The position numbers and the translations under genes are program-made. The notes below the pieces were generated by a model. That model worked only from the letters and a program-made list of their open reading frames with translations, ran no database searches and had not been told where the DNA came from. 6,162 nucleotides of DNA from contig CALBYK010000093.1 in the NCBI GenBank assembly GCA_937889855.1, positions 1 through 6,162 on the forward strand. The letters run 5' to 3'. Origin of the DNA: an uncultured Prevotella sp. (GTDB taxonomy: Bacteria; Bacteroidota; Bacteroidia; Bacteroidales; Bacteroidaceae). Positions 1-5,970 of this stretch are shown here, one piece after another; within the stretch, counting starts at the first letter, position 1; every line of letters begins with the position of its first letter.

Positions 1-1
1 T

Positions 2-241
2 TATTTACAAATGGTTGGAGTAATTGTTAATGGTTTTTCGTGGACAGTAGTGTTCTCAAAACAAGTGTGCCATGATTGTCGTATAGCACCAATTTGTGGC
101 GGAGGATGTGTGCAGAAGGCGTTTGAGAAAAGGTATGAAGGAAACGAATGTATATATGGCTATTCCGAAAAGGATATTGATGATATCATCGTTAGTCGCT
201 TTGACTACAAATTCCCGATATTGAAAGCGCTGAAAGAATAG
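2..241 (+). CDS. Radical SAM/SPASM peptide maturase, C-terminal end (partial)
   Basis: The frame is open from the window edge to a TAG stop at 239-241, so this is the last 79 residues of a longer protein. It contains the canonical auxiliary-cluster motif of SPASM domains, C-x2-C-x5-C-x3-C, in VCHDCRIAPICGGGC (Cys codons at 68, 77, 95 and 107), followed by a further Cys at 149 in NECIYG. These cysteines bind auxiliary [4Fe-4S] clusters in radical SAM enzymes that modify peptides. The catalytic CxxxCxxC domain would lie upstream and is not visible, so a pseudo-rSAM protein that keeps only the SPASM part cannot be excluded. It ends 46 bases before a cysteine-rich small peptide gene on the same strand, which makes that peptide its likely substrate. 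The ATG at 11 is internal and is not the start. The SPASM assignment is firm; the exact modification is unknown. Confidence 0.85.
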   Translation, partial: YLQMVGVIVNGFSWTVVFSKQVCHDCRIAPICGGGCVQKAFEKRYEGNECIYGYSEKDIDDIIVSRFDYKFPILKALKE

Positions 242-287
242 TGATTCGTATTGGAAAATAGATTTATTAATTATAAAAAAACAAATT

Positions 288-560
288 ATGAACAAAAACA
301 GAATCGAGAATTTCCTGATGTCTTTGGAGGCAAATGGAATATTGAGCGAGTCTCAGCAGTCTGTTGTATTGCAGCAGGAGCTTGATGGAATGGGCTGTGG
401 TGAGAATGGAGAGTGCACAAACACTTCTATTGGAACGTGTGGTGGAAAGGAAACATTCAATTCGGGTTGTAAAAATGCGACAACTGCTTGTGCTGGTGGC
501 TCAAACTATATCTGCGACAATAGCATAAAGACAGGCACAAGCCAGCCTGACAAGGCATGA
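288..560 (+). CDS. Cysteine-rich RiPP precursor peptide with double-glycine-like leader
   Basis: This 90-residue peptide has two parts. Residues 1-38 look like a leader: an amphipathic, Leu/Glu/Gln-containing stretch ending in VLQQELDGMGCG, which fits the C39-peptidase consensus (hydrophobic at -12, Glu at -8, Leu at -7, Met at -4, Gly at -1) if cleavage falls after Gly38. The -2 residue is Cys37 instead of the usual Gly. Residues 39-90 are a Gly/Asn/Thr/Ser-rich core with cysteines at 43, 51, 61, 68 and 76, and a polar tail ending QPDKA. The core shows a repeated C-x-N-x pattern (Cys43, Cys61, Cys76) alternating with Cys followed by GG (Cys51, Cys68). The maturase end upstream and the C39 transporter 48 bases downstream support a modified, exported peptide, as in the Bacteroidales natural-product precursors that accompany radical SAM enzymes. 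The start ATG is preceded by an A-rich tract (AAAAAAACAAATT) with no Shine-Dalgarno, normal for Bacteroidetes. Crosslink type and activity are not predictable from the sequence. Confidence 0.85.
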   Translation: MNKNRIENFLMSLEANGILSESQQSVVLQQELDGMGCGENGECTNTSIGTCGGKETFNSGCKNATTACAGGSNYICDNSIKTGTSQPDKA

Positions 561-608
561 ACAACAGTAAGTTCAGGTACAGCAGGTCCTCAATAAGCGA
601 CATTATAG

Positions 609-1682
609 ATGGTATTGCGTATGCCGAGAATAAAGGCTTATCAGCAACTTGAACATTCTGATTGTGGAATAACCTGTGTGCGTATTATTGCAAGATATTA
701 CGGACAGGTTATCCCACTTAAGCATTTGCGCGAAATTTGTGATGTCAGTCGTGTCGGCATTTCGCTTCGTGATATAAGGACGTGTACACAACAGATAGGC
801 TTCAAGTCGGAAGTTGTTAGGCTTTCGATGGACGAAGTCAAAAGAATGCCCCTGCCTGCCATATTGTATTGGAACCAGCGCCATTATGTTGTGCTTTATA
901 AGGTAGGGCATGGAACCAAGGATTTCTATATCGCAGACCCTGCAAGGGGCAAGGTGAAGATTGGCTATGACGAATTCCAGCGACAGTGGATACCATCAGG
1001 AGGTCATGGCCTTGCTGTGGTTATGGATCCTACAGAAGATTTCTATTCCAAGAAATACGAGCGTGAAGAAGGTTGGAGCAGGGGGCTTTGGCGCATGTTG
1101 AGACGGGTTGCCGGTGAGAACCGTCGTACATTCGGCATGGTCGTAGCAATGACTCTGCTGGCAATGGTGGCAGATATTGCTACACCGGTGCTTTTCCAGC
1201 GGACAATAGACGATGGCATCAATGGACATGACGTGTCGCTTGTGTGGATGCTTATTGCCGCGCAGTTTGCGATATTCCTGGGTAATTATGCGTCTAATTG
1301 CATAACGGAGATAATGCTCGTCAAGGCAGGTTTGCGAATGAGCATAAGCCTTATGAACGAATATTTGGGCAAACTTGTGCGTCTTCCCGTTGCGTTCTTT
1401 GACAGAAAAGTAAACTCTGATTTCATACAGAAACTGGATGACGAGAACCGCATAAAGAACTTCCTGCTCAGTATGCCACAGACAATTGTCTTTACTTTGG
1501 TTAATTTATTTGTATTTTCTGCGATGCTGATATACTATAGCCCAAATGTTTTTTCTATCTTTGTCGGTGGAACATTGTTGGCGTCAGGCTGGGTGCAGTT
1601 TCACCTCCGCCGTCGAAAGGCATTGATTACGCTTATTTCTCGCGTTCTTCAGAAAACCGCAATAATGTGTATGAACTTGTGA
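609..1682 (+). CDS. PCAT transporter, N-terminal fragment: C39 peptidase plus first membrane helices
   Basis: This 357-residue ORF carries an intact peptidase C39 domain at about residues 8-140. The visible active site is Gln13 (oxyanion hole), Cys19 in HSDCGITC, His92 in QRHYVVLY and Asp110 in IADPARG. This domain removes the leader of the peptide encoded upstream. Four hydrophobic segments of the ABC membrane domain follow, at roughly 172-195, 210-230, 290-310 and 312-330, with FDRKVNSDFIQKLDD in a cytoplasmic loop. Residues after Ala338 (LITLISRVLQKTAIMCMNL) are out of frame with the family and are not genuine. Alternatively translation begins at the ATG at 621 (MPRIKAYQQ), which gives an N-terminus of more usual length. 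The ORF lacks two helices and the ATPase, so it cannot act as an exporter by itself. The peptidase domain could in principle still cleave. Confidence 0.85.
   Translation: MVLRMPRIKAYQQLEHSDCGITCVRIIARYYGQVIPLKHLREICDVSRVGISLRDIRTCTQQIGFKSEVVRLSMDEVKRMPLPAILYWNQRHYVVLYKVGHGTKDFYIADPARGKVKIGYDEFQRQWIPSGGHGLAVVMDPTEDFYSKKYEREEGWSRGLWRMLRRVAGENRRTFGMVVAMTLLAMVADIATPVLFQRTIDDGINGHDVSLVWMLIAAQFAIFLGNYASNCITEIMLVKAGLRMSISLMNEYLGKLVRLPVAFFDRKVNSDFIQKLDDENRIKNFLLSMPQTIVFTLVNLFVFSAMLIYYSPNVFSIFVGGTLLASGWVQFHLRRRKALITLISRVLQKTAIMCMNL
1613..1628 (+). other. Frameshift site within the PCAT transporter gene
   Basis: The two reading frames are jointly open between 1541 and 1682. Family-like sequence passes from frame 609 (...HLRRRKA) to frame 1667 (IDYAYFSRSSEN...) at CGAAAGGCATTGATTAC. 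Re-reading base 1622, equivalent to restoring one A so that GCATT becomes GCAATT, gives RRKAIDYAYF without a gap. There is no homopolymer longer than three here, so this is not the commonest type of sequencing error. Confidence 0.75.
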
Positions 1683-2797
1683 ACGGCATGCAGGAGATAA
1701 AGATAAACAATGCGCAAGGCACAAGAGTGGCGGAATGGAGAAGTGTGCAGTCGGACATAAACAGGCTGTCGCTGAAGTCAACCTTGGTGAGCATGTCCAT
1801 AAATAGTGGGAATGTTCTTATCTCACGGATTAAGGACATCGTGATAACCGGGGTGTGTGCAACAATGGTGATACGTGGACACATGACCATTGGGGAGATG
1901 ATGACCGTCAGCTATATAACGGGACGCCTTGCTGCTCCGTTCGATAACATAACGGGTTTGGCAAGCACGCTGCAGGATGCCTCAATGTCGTATGAACGAT
2001 TGGACGAGGTGGTGAACTATGTGGAGAAAGAGGACAAGGCAAATCCCATGGACTTCGACAATGTCTCCATATCCTTTGACAATGTCTCTTTCAAGTATCC
2101 CGGAGCGTTTTCGCCTTATGTCATAAATGACATGACAACCAAGATAGAAAGCGGCAAGACAACCGCTATAGTAGGGGCGAGCGGATGTGGCAAGACTACA
2201 CTCATAAAACTGATGCTGGGATTTTATGTTCCTCAGAAGGGACGTTTGCTGATAGGAGGGGCGGACATTGGCAGCGTGGATGCCGATTCCTGGCTGGAAC
2301 GTTGCGGTGTGGTGATGCAGAATGGCTATATTTTCAGCGGGACGGTTCTCGAGAATATCGCACTCGCCGACAAGCATCCAGATGTGGTGCGTGCTCGTGA
2401 AGCAGCAAGAATAGCTTGCATCGACGACTTCTTCTCTTTCCTTCCGATGGGATACCACACACGTCTGGGCAACGCCGGACTTGAGCTGAGCGGAGGACAG
2501 AAACAGCGGCTGTTCATCGCCAGGGCTGTCTATAAGAACCCGCAGGTGTTGTTTCTTGATGAAGCCACATCATCTTTGGACGCCAATAACGAGTCGTCCA
2601 TCGTGAGGAATCTTGCAGGTTATAACAAAGGACGCACGGTTGTCGTTGCGGCGCATAGGTTGAGTACGGTGCGTAATGCTGATAAAATAATATATGTGGA
2701 GAAAGGAAAAATCGTTGAAGAAGGAACTCATGAGGAGCTTGTCGCTTTGAAGGGGGCTTATTATAGGCTTGTTAAAGAACAACTCAATGTTAGTTGA
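1667..2797 (+). CDS. PCAT transporter, C-terminal fragment: last membrane helices plus ATPase
   Basis: This ORF, 376 residues if counted from a GTG at 1667, holds the rest of the exporter. The GTG is probably an ordinary Val codon of the full protein, because the same frame is open back to 1541 and gives family-like sequence from about 1622. Hydrophobic segments near residues 38-62 and 62-100 form the last two helices. A complete nucleotide-binding domain follows: Walker A GASGCGKTT at 170-178, Q-loop Gln218 in VVMQNG, signature LSGGQ at 274-278, Walker B VLFLDE at 294-299, D-loop SSLD, and H-loop His330 in AAHRLSTV. Every ATPase motif is intact, which argues that any inactivation is recent. 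It overlaps the N-terminal ORF by 16 bases, so translational coupling from the GTG is conceivable but would still give a split transporter. The TGA stop at 2795-2797 lies 32 bases before the barrel gene. Confidence 0.85.
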   Translation: MYELVNGMQEIKINNAQGTRVAEWRSVQSDINRLSLKSTLVSMSINSGNVLISRIKDIVITGVCATMVIRGHMTIGEMMTVSYITGRLAAPFDNITGLASTLQDASMSYERLDEVVNYVEKEDKANPMDFDNVSISFDNVSFKYPGAFSPYVINDMTTKIESGKTTAIVGASGCGKTTLIKLMLGFYVPQKGRLLIGGADIGSVDADSWLERCGVVMQNGYIFSGTVLENIALADKHPDVVRAREAARIACIDDFFSFLPMGYHTRLGNAGLELSGGQKQRLFIARAVYKNPQVLFLDEATSSLDANNESSIVRNLAGYNKGRTVVVAAHRLSTVRNADKIIYVEKGKIVEEGTHEELVALKGAYYRLVKEQLNVS

Positions 2798-2829
2798 ACA
2801 ATTACAAATATAAAAATAAACTGATACGT

Positions 2830-5556
2830 ATGAATAATCTTATGGTACGAACTTTACTTGTGATGTCTCTATGCTTGTTTGGCATCCTTGGCGTGAATGC
2901 CGAAGATGTGAAGGGACGCATAGTGAATGCGGAAACGGGTGAGCCGCTTGCTAAGGCAAGCATAAAATGGGTTATAAATAGGGAATACGGTTCGTTTGAG
3001 AGTATAGAGGAGACGGACAGCGCCGGACAGTTTTGCTTTAATGCCCCATATGAGGGCAGGCTGGTGATGACATTTAGTATGATAGGCTTTAAGATAAACC
3101 GCAAGGTCAACTATGTGTATGGCAAAGACGGAAAGGAAACGCTCGACTTCGGCACCGTGAAACTTCAGCCGACGGCTCTTATGCTGAGCGAGGTTGAGGT
3201 GAAGTCGAATGTGCCGCGTATAACTATGTCAGGCGACACCATCGTCTTCAATCCGTCAGCGTTCAAGATGAAGGACGGCGACCGTCTCGCCGAGTTAATA
3301 CGCAAACTGCCTGGCGTTCATCGCGATGGTGGCAAGCTGATGTGGAACGGCAAGCCCATAAGACTTATGGTGAACGGGCGCGACATGTTCGGCGGTGACG
3401 AGATTTTGGAGCAGCTGCCTGCTGAGGTGGCGGGAAAGATAAAGCTCTACGACCGTAAGTCGGAACTGGCTCGTCATACAGGCAAGGATGACGGTGGGGA
3501 AGATCATGTGCTCGACATACAGGTGAAGCCCGGCTTCCTTGACAAGTGGTATGGCGAGTTGGAAGCCTCGTATGTCACTGAAGACAGATACATCGGAAAG
3601 CTACAGGCAAGCCGTATCAGCGAGAAGAACCCGCAGATGGTGTACTTCAAGGCAAACAATGCCAACCAGAAGCTTGAACGTGAGGACGGAAGCTGGCTTA
3701 ATGCAGATGTGGACAAGTTCGGAAAGGACATATTCGGTGCATACAACTTTGACCATATTTGGAACACAAAAGGCACGGAGGCGTATGCCCAGAACCGTTT
3801 GGGAATAAGCGCATCGTTGGGGCATGCCGACGGCTGGGGCTCGGACAATTCAACTACCGACACTTATTTCCCGAATACCGAGCGCATCGTGTCCACATCG
3901 CGCAACAGCAACAACACGCATTCTCTCAAACCAAAGCTTGAGGCGAGTCTGTTTGCATATACCGACCATAAGAACACAGTGAAGGTGAACGCTAACCTGA
4001 CATATGAGAAGCAGCGCAAAATGTCTGAGAATGATGGCACAAGGTACGTGTTTGGTTCTGGGGATTTGGTGTCACGCAACAAATACTACACCTCGGCAGA
4101 ATCAGAACTGAGGAAACTTGCGACCACTTACGAATGGAATCATTTCATAGGAAAGAAAGGCTCTTTCACCTTGTCGGGGGCAACGACAGTCTCTGGTAAG
4201 GACAACTATTCGCATGTGAGCCGTAGTCTTGAATATCTACGCGAGGGCAATGTTGAGTCGCTGTGGCAGTATGGCGACAGTCCTGAAAAGATGTTCTATA
4301 CGTCACTCTCTGCAAAACTGGAATATTGGCTCGGAAGTAAGATGTTCTTGTCTTTATCCGACGCGTTAAGCTACACGCGCAACCACGACAGTCGCGACTT
4401 CTATGCCTCTACATCCGCATCTGTTGACGATCCGTCACCGTCTACATACGATGGCGACAACAGCATGGACTACACGTTGCGGTCATTGATGAACACCGTC
4501 GCTCTATCGATGATGGTCACGCCGGTCAAGGACCTCAGCATCACACCATCGCTTAACTGGTACTTCATCCACAAGAATGCCGACCTCGCCGCTGGAAAGC
4601 TCGACACGTCGACAGTGAGAAACGACAATCTGTTTTGGCCGTCGCTGACGATGAAATGGAAGATTAACCGTATGCGAAACATGAATCTCTCGTTCGCGTA
4701 TTATACATATCTTCCCGACTTGTATATTACCCTCGGATGGCGCAACACCATAGATCCGATGCTTGTGAGGACTGGCAACCCAAGCCTGCGCAGCTTGCAC
4801 AGCCACGCCACGACATACACCTATAACCGTTTGTGGCTGCGCCAGCAAATAACGCTCAGCTTTAGGGCTGCATACGCCAAGGATATATCCCCGTTGGCTA
4901 CACTCTATCATTACGACTCGGCGACAGGTGCCTACCAGGTAACAAATGTCAATGTGAAGGGCGGCGAACGGTATAAGGTTGGAGCGGCCTATGACCAGGG
5001 TATAGGTGTGTTCCTGCGTCTGAAAAATGACGCGAATGCCTTGTGGGGCAAAAGCTACGGATACAACACGCAGGTCGACAACGACAGGACTATGCTGCTG
5101 AACCGCCAGCGCCTCTTCGAGTTTACTGACAATTTCGAGTTCTCGTATACAGGCGACAAGCTGGAACTTTCGCTTTTCAATAATCTCGTGTGGAGTCGCT
5201 ACCGCTATACAGACAACGCTTACAACACCAACTTGTTCAACACCGACTTCGGTGCAAGCGCGAGCCTAAATGTAAGTCCGTTCTATATATACATAAAAGT
5301 ATGGGACGAGTTCCGTTCCGGCTACAAGGCAAGCGAGATGAACAGGCACCGTGTGATGAGCATGGCAATGGCCTCCTATCGTTTCTGCAAGAACAAGTGC
5401 AGGCTTAGCCTTTATGTGGACGACGTCTTCAACCAAAAGCGCGATTTCACAACACGCTACAGTGCATACGAGCGTACCGAGAACTGGAGCGAGTCGCTCC
5501 ACCATTATCTCAACCTGACATTCAGCTATCGCTTTGATGCAAAAGCTAAGAAGTAA
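2830..5556 (+). CDS. Outer-membrane beta-barrel protein (TonB-dependent receptor-like) with carboxypeptidase-regulatory-like domain
   Basis: Counted from the ATG at 2830, the protein has 908 residues. Residues 1-24 form a signal peptide (hydrophobic LLVMSLCLFGILG, likely cut VNA/ED). Residues 26-112 form a carboxypeptidase-regulatory-like beta sandwich (VKGRIVNAETGEPLAKASI). Residues 118-235 are plug-like, with LSEVEVKSN, SGDTIVFNPSAFK, ELIRKLPGV and NGKPIRLMVNGRDMFGGD, hallmarks of the Bacteroidetes outer-membrane beta-barrel family related to TonB-dependent receptors. The remainder is a long run of alternating amphipathic strands with aromatic girdles, ending YLNLTFSYRF plus a short DAKAKK tail. 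The frame extends to a TTG at 2794 overlapping the transporter stop, but only the 2830 start places the signal peptide at the N-terminus. The gene is the last before a terminator, directly after the exporter, so it probably serves the peptide pathway at the outer membrane. Export, uptake and self-protection are all possible. No SusD-type partner is present. Confidence 0.85.
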   Translation: MNNLMVRTLLVMSLCLFGILGVNAEDVKGRIVNAETGEPLAKASIKWVINREYGSFESIEETDSAGQFCFNAPYEGRLVMTFSMIGFKINRKVNYVYGKDGKETLDFGTVKLQPTALMLSEVEVKSNVPRITMSGDTIVFNPSAFKMKDGDRLAELIRKLPGVHRDGGKLMWNGKPIRLMVNGRDMFGGDEILEQLPAEVAGKIKLYDRKSELARHTGKDDGGEDHVLDIQVKPGFLDKWYGELEASYVTEDRYIGKLQASRISEKNPQMVYFKANNANQKLEREDGSWLNADVDKFGKDIFGAYNFDHIWNTKGTEAYAQNRLGISASLGHADGWGSDNSTTDTYFPNTERIVSTSRNSNNTHSLKPKLEASLFAYTDHKNTVKVNANLTYEKQRKMSENDGTRYVFGSGDLVSRNKYYTSAESELRKLATTYEWNHFIGKKGSFTLSGATTVSGKDNYSHVSRSLEYLREGNVESLWQYGDSPEKMFYTSLSAKLEYWLGSKMFLSLSDALSYTRNHDSRDFYASTSASVDDPSPSTYDGDNSMDYTLRSLMNTVALSMMVTPVKDLSITPSLNWYFIHKNADLAAGKLDTSTVRNDNLFWPSLTMKWKINRMRNMNLSFAYYTYLPDLYITLGWRNTIDPMLVRTGNPSLRSLHSHATTYTYNRLWLRQQITLSFRAAYAKDISPLATLYHYDSATGAYQVTNVNVKGGERYKVGAAYDQGIGVFLRLKNDANALWGKSYGYNTQVDNDRTMLLNRQRLFEFTDNFEFSYTGDKLELSLFNNLVWSRYRYTDNAYNTNLFNTDFGASASLNVSPFYIYIKVWDEFRSGYKASEMNRHRVMSMAMASYRFCKNKCRLSLYVDDVFNQKRDFTTRYSAYERTENWSESLHHYLNLTFSYRFDAKAKK

Positions 5557-5592
5557 TGGGTTAGTTGACGCTTAAGACAATTCTGTATATAA

Positions 5593-5632
5593 ATAGGAGG
5601 TAAGGCCCAAGTCCGTACCTCCTATCTTTTTT
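5593..5632 (+). terminator. Intrinsic terminator of the peptide operon
   Basis: A perfect 10-bp stem, ATAGGAGGTA at 5593-5602 and TACCTCCTAT at 5616-5625, encloses a 13-base loop and is followed by C and six T residues at 5627-5632. It begins 37 bases after the barrel gene stop and marks the end of the upstream operon, separating it from rpsL. There is no T-run on the opposite side, so it should act on the + strand only. Confidence 0.92.
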
Positions 5633-5870
5633 ACCCTAATGTTTCATTTGGATATGCTTCTTCCATTCGTCAGTCTATGGCAATTGCTATTCGATGTTTT
5701 GCGGATTAAATAAAATATATTGATTACGGCTTGTCTCTTATGGGGTTCTTGTAGAACAGGGAGACTAATATTGTAACAAACAAAAGTTAAAATAAATTAT
5801 TTTAGGTAAAATTTATGGGGTAGTTGTATTATTAGGATTTTATATATTAGGTAGTTTCATTAAAAGTTTG
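5633..5870. other. A/T-rich intergenic stretch with no convincing gene
   Basis: Between the terminator and the rpsL promoter I see no supported coding region or RNA gene. The longest start-to-stop reading noted is a 24-codon ORF at 5639-5713 without support. Two inverted repeats are visible: an interrupted hairpin (GTCTC at 5733-5737 with GAGAC at 5761-5765, enclosing GTTCT/AGAAC), and an A/T-only palindrome of 17 bases at 5788-5804. Neither is followed by a T-run. Confidence 0.6.
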
Positions 5871-5886
5871 TACCTTTGCATCCCGA
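5847..5886 (+). promoter_or_regulatory. Bacteroidetes-type promoter for rpsL
   Basis: TACCTTTG at 5871-5878 is an exact match to the Bacteroidetes -7 consensus TAnnTTTG. A one-mismatch version of the -33 element TTTG, TTAG at 5847-5850, lies 20 bases upstream, within the usual spacing. Transcription would begin near 5883-5887, leaving a leader of about 85 bases before rpsL. The surrounding A/T-rich DNA fits a strong ribosomal-protein promoter. The start site is inferred from spacing only. Confidence 0.75.
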
Positions 5887-5923
5887 AAACGGCTTGGCAT
5901 AGAGCATTTAAATTAGCCGTTTC
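5885..5923 (+). promoter_or_regulatory. Hairpin at the 5' end of the rpsL leader
   Basis: AAACGGCT at 5887-5894 pairs perfectly with AGCCGTTT at 5915-5922, and G5885-C5923 can add a pair past a one-base bulge. The loop has about 20 bases. No T-run follows, so it is not a terminator. It lies at the predicted transcript 5' end, where it could protect the mRNA or act as a leader element for ribosomal-protein control. Both roles are inference. Confidence 0.4.
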
Positions 5924-5970
5924 TTCTACATACGACAATTAAATAAAATATATAAATAAAAATTAGAATT

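Larger units (their letters stand above)
609..2797 (+). pseudogene. Peptidase-C39 ABC transporter (PCAT), frame-disrupted gene as a whole
   Basis: Read together, the two ORFs at 609-1682 and 1667-2797 form one bacteriocin/RiPP processing exporter: C39 peptidase, six-helix membrane domain, ATPase, about 729 residues, the normal length for the family. Such proteins cut the leader after a double-glycine-type site and export the core across the inner membrane. The first frame stays protein-like up to RRRKA (Ala codon at 1620-1622) and then degenerates. The -1 frame gives IDYAYFSRSSENRNNVYELV from 1622, which is the expected continuation in this family. A single missing base near 1622 explains the break. 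All visible catalytic motifs on both sides are intact, so the lesion may be recent, a sequencing or assembly error, or less likely a recoding event. The site has only a weak A-AAG slip tetramer and no canonical heptamer. The 5' neighbour is the precursor gene and the 3' neighbour the barrel protein, both on the same strand. Confidence 0.75.

Noticed and set aside
259..266. TAGATTTA before the precursor gene as a TAnnTTTG promoter
   Set aside because: It has one mismatch at the key final G, and no -33 element at the right distance. The gene may simply be co-transcribed with the maturase.
556..651. A 31-codon ORF starting in an ATGA overlap with the precursor stop and running into the transporter start
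   Set aside because: Its product (MNNSKFRYSRSSISDIIDG...) has no leader, cysteine or motif resembling the precursor, and 43 bases overlap the C39 gene. Chance is the simplest explanation.
1611..1622. Programmed -1 frameshifting as the default explanation for the transporter break
   Set aside because: Only an A-AAG tetramer is present, with no canonical slippery heptamer, and I did not identify a clear stimulatory structure; a lost base is simpler.
1982..2458. 158-codon ORF on the minus strand inside the ATPase region, and similar opposite-strand ORFs elsewhere
   Set aside because: They lie opposite motif-rich genuine coding sequence and show no recognisable domain.
2794..2829. TTG start at 2794 for the barrel protein overlapping the transporter stop
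   Set aside because: It would put 12 mostly polar and basic residues before the signal peptide. The ATG at 2830 gives a normal signal sequence.
5639..5713. A 24-codon hydrophobic ORF after the terminator (MFHLDMLLPFVSLWQ...)
   Set aside because: It is very short, has no promoter box between it and the terminator, and no recognisable family.
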